A stretch of DNA of 37,490 nucleotides, taken from assembly GCA_016787625.1 (NCBI GenBank), contig JAEUUD010000012.1:1-37490 (forward strand), in the 5' to 3' direction. Positions 1 to 8,425 of the stretch are shown in pieces (within the stretch, counting starts at the first letter, position 1; each line of letters opens with the position of its first letter). This DNA comes from Cyclobacteriaceae bacterium (GTDB taxonomy: Bacteria > Bacteroidota > Bacteroidia > Cytophagales > Cyclobacteriaceae). The position numbers and the translations under genes were made by a program. The notes beneath the pieces were generated by a model. It was given only the letters and a program-made list of their open reading frames with translations. It made no database searches and was not told the DNA's origin.

Positions 1-1216
1 CGATCTGGTGCATGAGCAACAGGTTGATGAAAGCATTGGTTCGCGATGCATCCTGCGGTTCACCAAAGACATATCCTTTGATGGGACTTGCCTTTGCTTG
101 AGACATGGCGGAGGTGAAGAAATTCTGTCTCAGTTTACGGAGCAGATCTTTTTCGGCCGCTGACCCCCTGACGGTGGCGAGCGATGCTGTAAACTGGTTG
201 CGGATGGTAAATGCAAAAGTGATGGGGATGGTGGTTGTCTCCTGCAGGTGACCGCGGGAGCTGGCCTGTTCGAATAGAAACCCGATGCCGCCATAGAAAT
301 TCACATAGCTGGAGCCATAGCCCGGATATAGTTTGTCGAACGATTCTTCCGTGTAATAGAGTGAGTTGATCGAATTCATGCCTTTCGCAAAGTGCTCGGC
401 AAATTTTGGATGAACCACATCATAAAGAAATGCGGGCACCACCGGGTTGTTGCTTGTGTATTTGCCCGGATCGAAATAGAAGGTCGCAGTCGTTCCCATT
501 TCATGATGATCGGTCATCACGTAAGGTCTCCACTGATGAAAGAATCGCATGCGGTTCTGACTTTCAGGGTGCACGCCAAGGAACCAGTCACGGTTAAGGT
601 CAAACCAGTAGTGATTGGTTCTGCCGCCTGGCCACGCTTCAGTGTGCTCACGATCGAGCGGGTCGGAGACCATGGGTGTACCCTTGTGCATGTTGGCCCA
701 GTGGGTGTGACGGTCCCTGCCATCGGGATTATAAACAGGGTCGAGGAGGATGACCATGTCGTTGAGCCATTTTAATGTTTCTGCGTCTTCGCTGGCAGCG
801 AGATAGTATGCAGTGAGTAAAGCGGCTTCAGAACTGGATGGCTCGTTTCCATGCACGTTGTAGCCGAGCTGAATGACCAACGGAATGTCGGTAGCGCCTT
901 CAAGGTTCTTCTTCCGGATTTCCTCCAGCCGGGCGTGGTTTGCCGGTGAGGTAATTTTCGCGACGATCTGGGTCCTGTGCCCCACCGATTGCCCAATCTC
1001 TTCCGTGGTAAACCTGTCGGACAGTTGGTCGAGCACTTTGATGTACTCGACAATCTTGTCGTGACGGGTGTGATGCGAGCCGATGGGATACCCAAGGAAT
1101 GCTTCCGGTGTGGGAATATTCTTGTTAAACGCCGTGGCTGTAGGGTAGAAGTAGGAGGCCTGTCCAAGGCAAACGCCAGGCAGGATGATGAGCAAAAGGA
1201 TGGTAAGTTTTCTCAT
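1..1216 (-). CDS. M14 family zinc carboxypeptidase, 3' end cut by window edge
   Basis: Partial gene: 405 codons from the start to the window edge, with the C-terminus missing. The N-terminus MRKLTILLLIILPGVCLGQ is a clear signal peptide, so the product should be exported. The zinc-binding HxxE motif of M14 peptidases is seen as H122-G-N-E125. The NPDGRDR segment (about 163-169), the NRD at about 208-210 and the DHHEMG segment with the likely third zinc ligand (H237 or H238) follow in the usual order. A later GFLFEQAS stretch probably carries the catalytic glutamate. Known for the family: removal of C-terminal residues from peptides. The specific substrate cannot be told. It lies 77 bases downstream of the DUF885 gene on the same strand, so the two may be co-transcribed. 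Confidence 0.9.
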   Translation of the reverse strand, partial: MRKLTILLLIILPGVCLGQASYFYPTATAFNKNIPTPEAFLGYPIGSHHTRHDKIVEYIKVLDQLSDRFTTEEIGQSVGHRTQIVAKITSPANHARLEEIRKKNLEGATDIPLVIQLGYNVHGNEPSSSEAALLTAYYLAASEDAETLKWLNDMVILLDPVYNPDGRDRHTHWANMHKGTPMVSDPLDREHTEAWPGGRTNHYWFDLNRDWFLGVHPESQNRMRFFHQWRPYVMTDHHEMGTTATFYFDPGKYTSNNPVVPAFLYDVVHPKFAEHFAKGMNSINSLYYTEESFDKLYPGYGSSYVNFYGGIGFLFEQASSRGHLQETTTIPITFAFTIRNQFTASLATVRGSAAEKDLLRKLRQNFFTSAMSQAKASPIKGYVFGEPQDASRTNAFINLLLMHQI

Positions 1217-1293
1217 GGAAGTGATTTAAAGACCACGCGCAAAGTAAGCACTGACCCCATGGGGGAAAATGCCAATCATGTAAATGTCGGATG

Positions 1294-3126
1294 TCAGGAG
1301 CGGGCCTTGAGGGTTTCCGCAATCCACCGGTTGATTTTCTTTTCCAGAAGGACAAGCGGCAGGCTGCCGGAGTTGAGCACCTGGTTGTGAAATTCCCGTA
1401 TGGAGAATTTTTCACCCAGCGCTTGCTCGGCCCTGGTTCGCAGCTCACGGATCTTGATCTGCCCCACCTTGTAGCAAAGTGCCGCCCCCGGAGTGGCCAT
1501 GTAGCGTTCTACCTCCACGATGATCTTATCCTCCGATTCGGCTTCATTGTCCAATGAATATTGGATGGCTTGCTCGCGGGTCCACCCCTGAGCGTGAATG
1601 CCGGTCTCCAGCACAAGTCGTATGGCGCGGTGCATTTCCATACTCAGCATACCAAAATACTGGTAGGGGTCTTCATACATTCCCAGTTCCTTGCCAAGTG
1701 ACTCAGCATAAAGTGCCCAGCCTTCAACAAAGACGCTGATGCTTTCAGGATGCAGGAACTCCGGCAGGTTTGTGTTTTCCTGTTGCAGCGTTAGCTGATA
1801 GTAATGACCCGGTATTGCTTCATGGAGGAACAGCGCTTCGTCGGCGAAGGTATTGTAGTTTTTTACGTCGGGTATCGGTACATAAAATACACCAGGGCGT
1901 GAGCCATCCTTGTTGCCTGGAAGGAACTCGGCGCTGGCGGATTTTTCCCGGAATGCTTCTGTCCTTCGTACTTCAAATCCTCCCTTCGGCTTTATATCAA
2001 AAAGATCTCCAACCCTGGCTTCAATCCGCGCATGGATGGAATCAAAGTTGGCTGTCACTTCTTCCGGTTTTGAAAACGGAATGAGCTTCTTGTTTTTCCT
2101 CACATGCTCAAAGAAAGCGTTAAGATCACCATTGAATCCTATCTGGCTTTTGACACCTTCCATTTCCCCACGGATTCTGGCCACCTCTTGTTTACCCAAC
2201 TGATGGATCTCATCGGCGTTCATGTGTGTGGTGGTAAAATATTTTATGAGGTATTGAAATGCATCGGCTCCGTTTGGCAATGCAGAGATGCCGGATGTTT
2301 CCCTGCAGGCCGGGAGATACGTGTTCACGAGGAAGGTCTGAAGTTCCTTGTATTTCGGAATGATCTTGTTCTTCACCATATCCTCATACGCCGCAGTGAT
2401 CCTTTCTCTGTCAGCCTGCTGAATGTCTGCAGGCATGAGTGCTACGGGTCCGTAAAAAAGATGATCCTTCACTTTCGCATTGACGAAGCCATCGAGCTGA
2501 GGAATCATTTTCTTCACCAGCACTTTGGGCAATACGATGCCTTGTGACATGCCAATACGCATCTTCACAATGGCTGTGTCCAGAAAAGGGAGAAAGGCGT
2601 CGACACGCTTGAGCCAGTTATCATAATCCTCTGCCGTCCTGAACGGTTGCAGGCTTCGACCGCTGGCCAGCTGTGAGAAGTACAGGTGCAATGACTGAAT
2701 CTGAATCAGCGGCATCAGTTCGAAGTTGGGCATGTCATACATCGGTGAGGCGATGGTGACGAGTGGATTGTTAAGGCCTTCGAGTTTGATCTCACAGTCC
2801 CATTTCATCACGCCCATGCTCATCCATTGTTCCGGCGTCACTTCCGTGGAATCATAGGACTCCAGGGCACGGAGAAATTGTGAATAGTTGTTAACAAGGT
2901 CCTCTTGATACGGTTTCGAGATATAGTTGGCAACCTGGTCATTGTACTTTGTCTCACCTGCCTTGGTGGCTTCAATGGGATTGATCCGCTTCTTGAAGTC
3001 GTAGTATTCCCTGAAGAGGCTGTCAACAGAAGGATTTGGTGATTGAATTTCCTGCTTCTTGTCCGAGCAGGAGCAACAAAGCGCTGAGGCCAAAAGGACA
3101 ATCAGTGCGGCAGGTGATTTCATCAT
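1294..3126 (-). CDS. DUF885 family lipoprotein, putative metallopeptidase
   Basis: A product of about 610 residues. The start at ATG 3126 (or the next codon, 3123) gives MMKSPAALIVLLASALCCSCS, a lipoprotein-like signal with a Cys cluster; an upstream in-frame ATG at 3156 adds 10 residues without signal character. The DUF885 hallmark HEAIPGHYYQ sits at about residues 435-444, followed by the conserved EGWALYAE motif about 22 residues later; His and Glu of these motifs are the expected metal ligands. The family is widespread in Bacteroidota as an exported or lipid-anchored protein, related to peptidases, but its substrate is not established. The YHS lipoprotein gene lies 49 bases upstream on the same strand, with a hairpin between them. 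Confidence 0.88.
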   Translation of the reverse strand: MMKSPAALIVLLASALCCSCSDKKQEIQSPNPSVDSLFREYYDFKKRINPIEATKAGETKYNDQVANYISKPYQEDLVNNYSQFLRALESYDSTEVTPEQWMSMGVMKWDCEIKLEGLNNPLVTIASPMYDMPNFELMPLIQIQSLHLYFSQLASGRSLQPFRTAEDYDNWLKRVDAFLPFLDTAIVKMRIGMSQGIVLPKVLVKKMIPQLDGFVNAKVKDHLFYGPVALMPADIQQADRERITAAYEDMVKNKIIPKYKELQTFLVNTYLPACRETSGISALPNGADAFQYLIKYFTTTHMNADEIHQLGKQEVARIRGEMEGVKSQIGFNGDLNAFFEHVRKNKKLIPFSKPEEVTANFDSIHARIEARVGDLFDIKPKGGFEVRRTEAFREKSASAEFLPGNKDGSRPGVFYVPIPDVKNYNTFADEALFLHEAIPGHYYQLTLQQENTNLPEFLHPESISVFVEGWALYAESLGKELGMYEDPYQYFGMLSMEMHRAIRLVLETGIHAQGWTREQAIQYSLDNEAESEDKIIVEVERYMATPGAALCYKVGQIKIRELRTRAEQALGEKFSIREFHNQVLNSGSLPLVLLEKKINRWIAETLKARS

Positions 3127-3135
3127 GGGAGGAAA

Positions 3136-3161
3136 GGTTGTGCTGCAATCTAGCACAAACC
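3136..3161 (-). promoter_or_regulatory. hairpin between the YHS gene and the DUF885 gene
   Basis: GGTTGTGCT (3136-3144) pairs with AGCACAAACC (3152-3161) around a 7-base loop, with one bulged A. Read on the minus strand it lies just before the DUF885 start and is followed by only a short T run (TTTCC). It could be a weak terminator for the YHS gene, an mRNA processing site or a leader element. The structure is seen in sequence; its role is inference. Confidence 0.35.
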
Positions 3162-3175
3162 TATGACCTTCGGTG

Positions 3176-3625
3176 TCATTGTCCGCTCAACCCAGGCCAG
3201 TTCTTGTCGGCCTGTTCAATGTAGCCGGCCTGTCCGCCCATCCACTTCTCTTTCACTTTCATATTGTAGTTGAAGTACAGCCGATCATTGACAATCGTCC
3301 AGGTTTCGGGTTGGGTTGGCGAAAGATGACCATCGGCAGTGCCGTATGCGCAATACCCGCCGTACTGAGGAGCGAATTTCTCCGGGTTTGTTTTGAAGGT
3401 ATCAAGGTTGGCCTGGCTGGAGAAACTCCAGATAGCATCATTCCACGAAAAGGTAAGGTCTTTGTTTCCCATCACTGGCTGCTGTTCTGTAAAGAATGCC
3501 ACAGGGTCATATCCACCGATGGCACCATTTTCAGTTGAGTAGACTTTGGGTAACTGCTCTTCCTTTTTGGTTCCGCAGGCCGTCAGGATGAGCATGGCGC
3601 TCAGGACAAGGGTAATTGCTTTCAT
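3176..3625 (-). CDS. YHS domain lipoprotein
   Basis: A 149-residue protein. The start at ATG 3625 gives MKAITLVLSAMLILTACG, a standard lipoprotein signal with lipobox LTAC; an ATG at 3646 would add only MFASKKK, and the candidate -7 element at 3640-3647 also argues against it. The mature part has the YHS pattern: IGGYDPVAFF, then a W-x-F segment, then NPEKFAPQYGGYCAYG. YHS domains are small and Cys/Tyr-containing, often associated with metals or redox proteins, but no enzymatic role can be assigned here. The single Cys in YGGYCAYG is the only mature cysteine beyond the lipid anchor. Lipid attachment suggests the periplasmic or outer face of a membrane. Confidence 0.82.
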   Translation of the reverse strand: MKAITLVLSAMLILTACGTKKEEQLPKVYSTENGAIGGYDPVAFFTEQQPVMGNKDLTFSWNDAIWSFSSQANLDTFKTNPEKFAPQYGGYCAYGTADGHLSPTQPETWTIVNDRLYFNYNMKVKEKWMGGQAGYIEQADKNWPGLSGQ

Positions 3626-3639
3626 TTTCTTTTTTGAGG

Positions 3640-3647
3640 CAAACATA
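3640..3647 (-). promoter_or_regulatory. candidate -7 promoter element for the YHS gene
   Basis: The minus strand reads TATGTTTG, matching the Bacteroidota -7 consensus TAnnTTTG, with the G 15 bases before ATG 3625. No TTTG was found at the standard distance upstream, so this rests on the -7 element alone. Confidence 0.4.
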
Positions 3648-3702
3648 GGATGGCCCCTCGTTTGAAAACGTCATGAGGAAGACAACCCTGGCTTATTTTC
3701 TC

Positions 3703-4647
3703 CTATCGGTCTTGCCACCGGGCAAGCTCCGCTTCTGCAGCAATGAAGCCAAACGCGCCGAAATGACGTCCCGCCACTACCTGATCAAAAATGACCTTCG
3801 CGCGGGAAGAATTGCCGTTGTAGTAAAAGAAATTTCCAACCCCATAGCCTTGGGTGGCCAATGCAAGGTCTGCCTGCTCAGGATCCTTGGTCGTCACCTT
3901 CAATACGGAGTCAGAGGCAAGAAGGCCTTTGTACATGAGGCACCTCTTATAATAGGAATCATTTTCTACAATCTTCATCGTGTCGGTCACATCCCTGAGG
4001 AGATTGTCGGCTTTGATCTCTTTGCGACCCCGACGGTAGTTCATGTACATCCAGTCGATACAAGCAATGCGCAGGTCATCATTAACGCAGGTCTTCCAGC
4101 ACTCATCGTACGCTTTCTCGGCATTGACGTAGTCGCCTTTCAGGTAATAGGCAAGACCCAGGTGATACCAGACATTGAACTGGGTTGATGACAAGGGTGT
4201 GTTAATGGAATTAGGAATTCCATCGGGCTCGATTTCCAGAGGTTCAGCGGGCATGAGCGTGCTTGCTTTTGTGAGGTCTTCGATCGCCAGGTCGAAGTTG
4301 CGCATGGAAATGTACCGATGGCCACGATGGCGATACAGTTTTGCGGAGTTTGGGAACTTGGCAATCCCCTCTGTAAGAACATCGATGGCCTGCTGGAATC
4401 GTGAAAGATATCCGAGCCGGCGTCCGTACCAAATGTAGTTTTCTTCGGAGGGATCCTTTTCCCAGTTGGCCTTTGCCACGTTCAGGTTGCTGTCGAGCCT
4501 CGCCTGTACCTTCTCTGATCTCACAGGTTCGTAGTACTTCGTGCCGAGCAAGGAGGTTAGCACAAGTTGCCTGCCATCCTTCTCATTGCCGCAGGCGGAG
4601 AGAATCAGGACAAGACCTGCCAGGGCATACAATGATTTTGCTTTCAT
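3703..4647 (-). CDS. TPR repeat lipoprotein
   Basis: A protein of about 314 residues. MKAKSLYALAGLVLILSACG is a lipoprotein signal (lipobox LSAC). An ATG two codons upstream (4653) overlaps the stop of the amidohydrolase as TGATG, so either start implies translational coupling to that gene. Helical tetratricopeptide-like repeats are visible in the first half (for example the segments around WYGRRLGYLSRFQQAIDVL and HRGHRYISMRNFDLAIEDL) and again around YHLGLAYYLKGDYVNAEKAY. TPR proteins act as scaffolds for protein binding; no partner can be named. Coupling to a secreted amidohydrolase suggests a shared extracytoplasmic role, which is inference. Confidence 0.8.
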   Translation of the reverse strand: MKAKSLYALAGLVLILSACGNEKDGRQLVLTSLLGTKYYEPVRSEKVQARLDSNLNVAKANWEKDPSEENYIWYGRRLGYLSRFQQAIDVLTEGIAKFPNSAKLYRHRGHRYISMRNFDLAIEDLTKASTLMPAEPLEIEPDGIPNSINTPLSSTQFNVWYHLGLAYYLKGDYVNAEKAYDECWKTCVNDDLRIACIDWMYMNYRRGRKEIKADNLLRDVTDTMKIVENDSYYKRCLMYKGLLASDSVLKVTTKDPEQADLALATQGYGVGNFFYYNGNSSRAKVIFDQVVAGRHFGAFGFIAAEAELARWQDR

Positions 4648-4652
4648 GATCA

Positions 4653-6233
4653 TCAGTTCATTCCAGGTTGCTTAAGAACAAATCCGGCTTTTGTTTTTTC
4701 TGCGTCAACAATTTTCTTTACGTCGGCGAGCAGTTTTTTCGCGTCATAGATGATTCCGTCTTTCACGGTGTACGAAATCCCGCCCACGCGTTTTACCGAG
4801 TTGTCATCCATCAGACGTACGGCACCCATGCCATAAAGAACCTGCAGATTTTCCAGTGGGTTTTGATCAACAATCACAAAATCAGCAAGCTTGCCAAGTT
4901 CGACGGAACCAAGATCTTTCTCCATGCCGATGGCCTGAGCACCATAGAGTGTGGCGGAGCGGATCACCTCCAGGGGATGGAACCCTGCCTCGCGCAGCAA
5001 CTCCAGTTCACGGATGTATCCAAATCCATACAATTGAAAGATAAAGGCATTGTCCGAACCTGCCGTCACACGACCGCCACGATTTTTGTATTCGTTGACA
5101 AATGTCATCCACAACCGGAAGTTTTCTTTCCATGCGACTTCCTGTTCAGTGCCCCAGTTAAACCAGTATGAACCGTGTGCGATGCGACTGGGTTGATAGA
5201 ATGCCCAGAGTTTTGGCAAGGTGTACACTTCATGCCACTCCTGGCGCCGTGCCCTGTGCAGGTCACGTGAGGCTTCATAGGTGTCGAAGGTTGGGTCAAG
5301 GGTAAAGTCCATCTTCAGGAGTGTATCCATCACCGCATTCCACTTGGGTGTGAACGGTGCAGCCGCTTGCTTCCAGAGCTTGCCAGCTTCTTCAAAACGA
5401 TGCTGTTCGTTGGAGTAATTGTAGTTCAAGGGATAGTTCTGCAAAGTGGAGGTGGTGAGCATGGCCTCAGGCAAGCCATACCAATGCTCCATCGTAGTAA
5501 GTCCAGCTGCTGCCGATTGTACAACATTCCAACGGGCAACACCCAGTTGAGCGTGGTGACAGGCGCTGCGAAGTCCAAGCCTTTTGTTTTCGCGGAGGGC
5601 TGCGTCCATGATTTCAGGTGCGGCGCCGAAGAACTTGATTCCGTCAGCACCTTTCATTTTGTTTTCATTCACCCATGCTTTTGCTTGTTCCGCGTTGCGA
5701 ATGGGCTCCTTGGCCCCTGATCCAAAGGTGACGTAGGCTTTAATGCGCGGTGCCGTGATGAGATTTTGCGCGCTTTTGTTTTTCTGGTCAAGTACCCAGT
5801 CAATACCATTGCCGGAGCCGGGTTCACGGATGGTGGTGATACCATGGGCCATCCAAAGCTTGAATACATACTCGCCGTCCGGTGCCTGACCACCGCCAAT
5901 ATGACCGTGCATGTCGACAAACCCCGGGAGCAGATACATCCCTTCACAATTCAACTCTTTGCCACCGGGCTCCAGTCTGGGTCGATTGGATGAGCTCGCC
6001 ATTCCCGGTGTCGGGAGTCCGAGGCTCGCGATACTGACAATCCGATTTTGCTTGACAACAATATCCACCGGACCAACGGGCGGGGCACCCGTTCCGTCGA
6101 TAAGCATAACACCACGAATGATAAGCTGTGGATATGGACCATCGCCTTCCTTTACCTCAGGTGCCTTTTTTACAACATCCTGGGCAACAACACGACAAGC
6201 GAGCACCATCAAAATCAGTATGAGTTTCTTCAT
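4653..6233 (-). CDS. secreted amidohydrolase-superfamily enzyme (imidazolonepropionase-like)
   Basis: A 526-residue protein with signal peptide MKKLILILMVLACRVVA. It shows the metal-dependent hydrolase pattern: HGH at 109-111 in LLPGFVDMHGHIG, a possible metal-bridging lysine K200 in GADGIKFFG, histidines near 226-227 and 250, and D394 in TAGSDNAF. The closing segment LGSVELGKLADFVIVDQNPL is typical of amidohydrolases of the imidazolonepropionase/prolidase-like group. These enzymes hydrolyse C-N bonds in cyclic amides, peptides or related compounds; substrate cannot be told from sequence, and export suggests it acts outside the cytoplasm. It is the first gene of a coupled pair with the TPR lipoprotein. 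Confidence 0.88.
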   Translation of the reverse strand: MKKLILILMVLACRVVAQDVVKKAPEVKEGDGPYPQLIIRGVMLIDGTGAPPVGPVDIVVKQNRIVSIASLGLPTPGMASSSNRPRLEPGGKELNCEGMYLLPGFVDMHGHIGGGQAPDGEYVFKLWMAHGITTIREPGSGNGIDWVLDQKNKSAQNLITAPRIKAYVTFGSGAKEPIRNAEQAKAWVNENKMKGADGIKFFGAAPEIMDAALRENKRLGLRSACHHAQLGVARWNVVQSAAAGLTTMEHWYGLPEAMLTTSTLQNYPLNYNYSNEQHRFEEAGKLWKQAAAPFTPKWNAVMDTLLKMDFTLDPTFDTYEASRDLHRARRQEWHEVYTLPKLWAFYQPSRIAHGSYWFNWGTEQEVAWKENFRLWMTFVNEYKNRGGRVTAGSDNAFIFQLYGFGYIRELELLREAGFHPLEVIRSATLYGAQAIGMEKDLGSVELGKLADFVIVDQNPLENLQVLYGMGAVRLMDDNSVKRVGGISYTVKDGIIYDAKKLLADVKKIVDAEKTKAGFVLKQPGMN

Positions 6234-6316
6234 AGGGTTGGGTTAGAAAAAAGAAAACTAAGAAAAAATCCCGGTAGATCGACTGAAAATTATTCCAGCC
6301 ATTATAATAGAGCCTG

Positions 6317-6754
6317 CTATTCCAGCACAACGACGGTGCTTTGACCTTCAATAATCTTCCAGTCTTCGCCACGTTTGACCAGTACATGGATAAAACGCGA
6401 TTTGCCAATGACTGAACCTGTCTTTCCCTTGCTCAGAATTTTCCCTGTCACTACTGCCATGTTGCCAAATACGGTGACTTTTACCTCCTCATGGCTCAGC
6501 AAGATGTGTGGACTTCCCGAGACAAGAAACTCAAGCATCTTGGGCTTATCCACCTGGCTTCCTGAGCCCAATACGCCGTGAAATCCATCATCATACATTT
6601 TTGCAAGAACTTCCCGGTCGTGATTGATCATGCCCAGAAGATGCTGGTCGATCATGTTGGTAATAAACTGTTCGGATGATGCATCGGCCTGACCCACAGC
6701 GCGGGGAGAAGCAACCAACAGAATGAGGATGAGGGCGGGGGTGATGACCTTCAT
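6317..6754 (-). CDS. SnoaL/NTF2-like (DUF4440-type) exported protein
   Basis: A 145-residue protein with start ATG 6754, giving the signal peptide MKVITPALILILLVASPRAVGQ; the longer reading from 6832 adds a poor N-terminus that crosses the promoter. The pattern, an alpha segment with MINHDREVLAKMYDDGFHGVLGSG followed by alternating beta strands ending in VHVLVKRGEDWKIIEGQSTVV-like residues, fits the cone-shaped NTF2-like fold of DUF4440 proteins. The family covers small-molecule isomerases, dehydratases and binding proteins; no catalytic set can be confirmed here. The next gene on this strand, the amidohydrolase, begins 83 bases downstream of its stop. It is divergent from the HerA-type ATPase. 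Confidence 0.72.
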   Translation of the reverse strand: MKVITPALILILLVASPRAVGQADASSEQFITNMIDQHLLGMINHDREVLAKMYDDGFHGVLGSGSQVDKPKMLEFLVSGSPHILLSHEEVKVTVFGNMAVVTGKILSKGKTGSVIGKSRFIHVLVKRGEDWKIIEGQSTVVVLE

Positions 6755-6757
6755 GAA

Positions 6758-6765
6758 CAAATATA
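6758..6765 (-). promoter_or_regulatory. -7 element abutting the SnoaL-like start
   Basis: The minus strand reads TATATTTG, a perfect TAnnTTTG, only three bases before ATG 6754. Transcription would be expected to begin at or next to the start codon, so a leaderless mRNA is possible. No clear TTTG partner was found at the standard spacing. Confidence 0.4.
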
Positions 6766-6778
6766 CCGAATTTAGGCC

Positions 6779-6799
6779 TTCGGGTTGACCGAAAACCCG
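6779..6799. promoter_or_regulatory. overlapping dyads in a divergent promoter region
   Basis: Two perfect inverted repeats share bases: CGGGTT/AACCCG (6781-6786 with 6794-6799) and TTCGG/CCGAA (6779-6783 with 6789-6793). They lie between the divergent SnoaL-like and HerA-type genes and could be an operator. Seen in sequence; the regulator is unknown. Confidence 0.35.
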
Positions 6800-6850
6800 C
6801 TTTGAACAACTCAGCAAAAAGTGGTAAATCATAGTGAAGTAAAAGCAAGT

Positions 6851-8383
6851 ATGTCGAAGGAAGATTTTGTGAAAGCCATCAATGCCTCATATACGAATGC
6901 GGGCGCATCGATTTATCTGGGTGCCGGGGTGTATGAGAAAGAGATCATCGGGGAATCAAAGGTCAATCTCCCGTTGAGAATGATGAACCGGCATGGTCTG
7001 GTAACGGGTGCCACCGGCTCAGGTAAGACACGCACCCTGCAACTCCTGGCTGAGCAACTGTCGGCAGCCGGTGTTCCGGTGTTCATGCCGGATATGAAAG
7101 GTGACCTGTCCGGAATGGCCGCAGAGGCATTGCCCAACGAAAAAATTGCTGAGCGCGCCAAGGCGCTAGGCTATGCCTATACGCCCTCGTCATTTCCTGT
7201 AGAATTGTATTCCCTCAGTGGTAAGCTCGGCGCGCAAATGCGGGCTACGATTACGGAATTCGGACCGGTACTTCTCAGCAAGGTTCTTGAACTCAACGAT
7301 GTACAGAGCAGTGTTCTGCTTATCCTGTTTAAATATGCCGATGACAAAAAGTTGCCGATTGTCGATTTAAATGACCTCAAGAAAGTGCTGAATTATCTTT
7401 CTGAAGGCGCAGGGGCGGCAGAGATCAAGGATAGCTACGGGAAGATATCAACATCAACTTCCGGGACGATTCTCCGCAAGATTGTGGCGCTCGAGCAGCA
7501 AGGGGTAAACCAAATCTTTGGCGAGACATCATTCGATATCAATGACCTGATGGAGAAAGTGGACGGCCGGGGTGTCATCAGCCTGCTCAATGTCTCCGAT
7601 GTTCAACAGCAACCAGCCATTTTTTCAACTTTTATGCTGGCTCTGCTTGCTGAAATTTACCAGGCATTGCCTGAGGCAGGGGACCTGGACAAACCAAAGC
7701 TTGTGTTTTTTCTTGACGAGGCGCACCTGTTGTTCAAGGATGCTCCGAAAGCCTTCATGGACCAGATCGAACAAGTGATGCGGCTTATCCGGTCGAAAGG
7801 AGTAGGGGTTTTCTTTTGTACACAATTGACCGGTGACGTTCCGCCTTCCGTTTTGTCACAACTGGGCAACAGGATTCATCACGTCATCAGGGCGTTTACA
7901 CCCAACGATGTCAAAGACCTCAAAGAGACCATCCGCACGTTTCCCAAGTCAGTCTTCTACGACATGGAGCAGCAATTCACGCAATTGGGGATCGGTCAGG
8001 CATTCATCACCGTGCTCAACGAAAAGGGCATACCGACGGAAACAGTGGTGACTCACCTTGTTCCGCCAGCTTCGCAGATGAACCCGCTGACTCCTGATGT
8101 CTATCAACAGCAATTGTCGCAATCCGAATACTTTAGAAAGTATCAGGAATCTGTCGACCCACGAAGTGCCTTTGAAATCCTTGGGGAGAGAATGACGGCG
8201 ACAAAGGAAGAATCACCTACGGAGTCAAGGCAAACCGGGAGGCCGGCTCGACAGGAGAAGAGCACTTTCGAGGAAGTGATGTCATCACCCGTGGCCAAAC
8301 AGGTTGGAAGGGAACTTGTACGCGGCGTCTTTGGAATGTTGTTTGGATCAGCACCGAGAAGGACAACAAGAAGAAGGTACTGA
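6851..8383 (+). CDS. HerA-like ATPase of the DUF853 family
   Basis: A 510-residue protein from ATG 6851 (MSKEDFVKAI); an in-frame ATG at 6821 would add 10 residues and run into the promoter region. Walker A GATGSGKT is at residues 53-60 and Walker B LVFFLDEAH at 284-292. The opening after Walker A, VPVFMPDMKGDLSGMA, is characteristic of the DUF853 group (E. coli YjgR relatives) within HerA/FtsK-type ATPases. Related proteins move along DNA or remodel nucleoprotein, but the biological role of this group is not well established. The tail is strongly basic (RRTTRRRY), consistent with nucleic acid contact. No NurA nuclease partner is adjacent, unlike archaeal HerA loci. It appears to be a single-gene unit. 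Confidence 0.88.
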   Translation: MSKEDFVKAINASYTNAGASIYLGAGVYEKEIIGESKVNLPLRMMNRHGLVTGATGSGKTRTLQLLAEQLSAAGVPVFMPDMKGDLSGMAAEALPNEKIAERAKALGYAYTPSSFPVELYSLSGKLGAQMRATITEFGPVLLSKVLELNDVQSSVLLILFKYADDKKLPIVDLNDLKKVLNYLSEGAGAAEIKDSYGKISTSTSGTILRKIVALEQQGVNQIFGETSFDINDLMEKVDGRGVISLLNVSDVQQQPAIFSTFMLALLAEIYQALPEAGDLDKPKLVFFLDEAHLLFKDAPKAFMDQIEQVMRLIRSKGVGVFFCTQLTGDVPPSVLSQLGNRIHHVIRAFTPNDVKDLKETIRTFPKSVFYDMEQQFTQLGIGQAFITVLNEKGIPTETVVTHLVPPASQMNPLTPDVYQQQLSQSEYFRKYQESVDPRSAFEILGERMTATKEESPTESRQTGRPARQEKSTFEEVMSSPVAKQVGRELVRGVFGMLFGSAPRRTTRRRY

Positions 8384-8390
8384 AATCAAC

Positions 8391-8425
8391 CTACTAGCTC
8401 CTAGATTCCAGCTTCTAGCTTCTAC
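8391..8425. repeat. array of five degenerate 7-base repeats
   Basis: Consecutive heptamers are CTACTAG, CTCCTAG, ATTCCAG, CTTCTAG and CTTCTAC, with consensus near CTTCTAG. The last unit overlaps the stop codon of the AraC gene (8422-8424), and the array otherwise fills the 38-base gap between convergent genes. Similar 7-base periodicity recurs at 23185-23212 and beside clpX. Confidence 0.55.

Noticed and set aside
1255-1264. CCCCATGGGG palindrome between the DUF885 and M14 genes
   Set aside because: It has no loop and no following T run on either strand; too short to call a terminator or operator.
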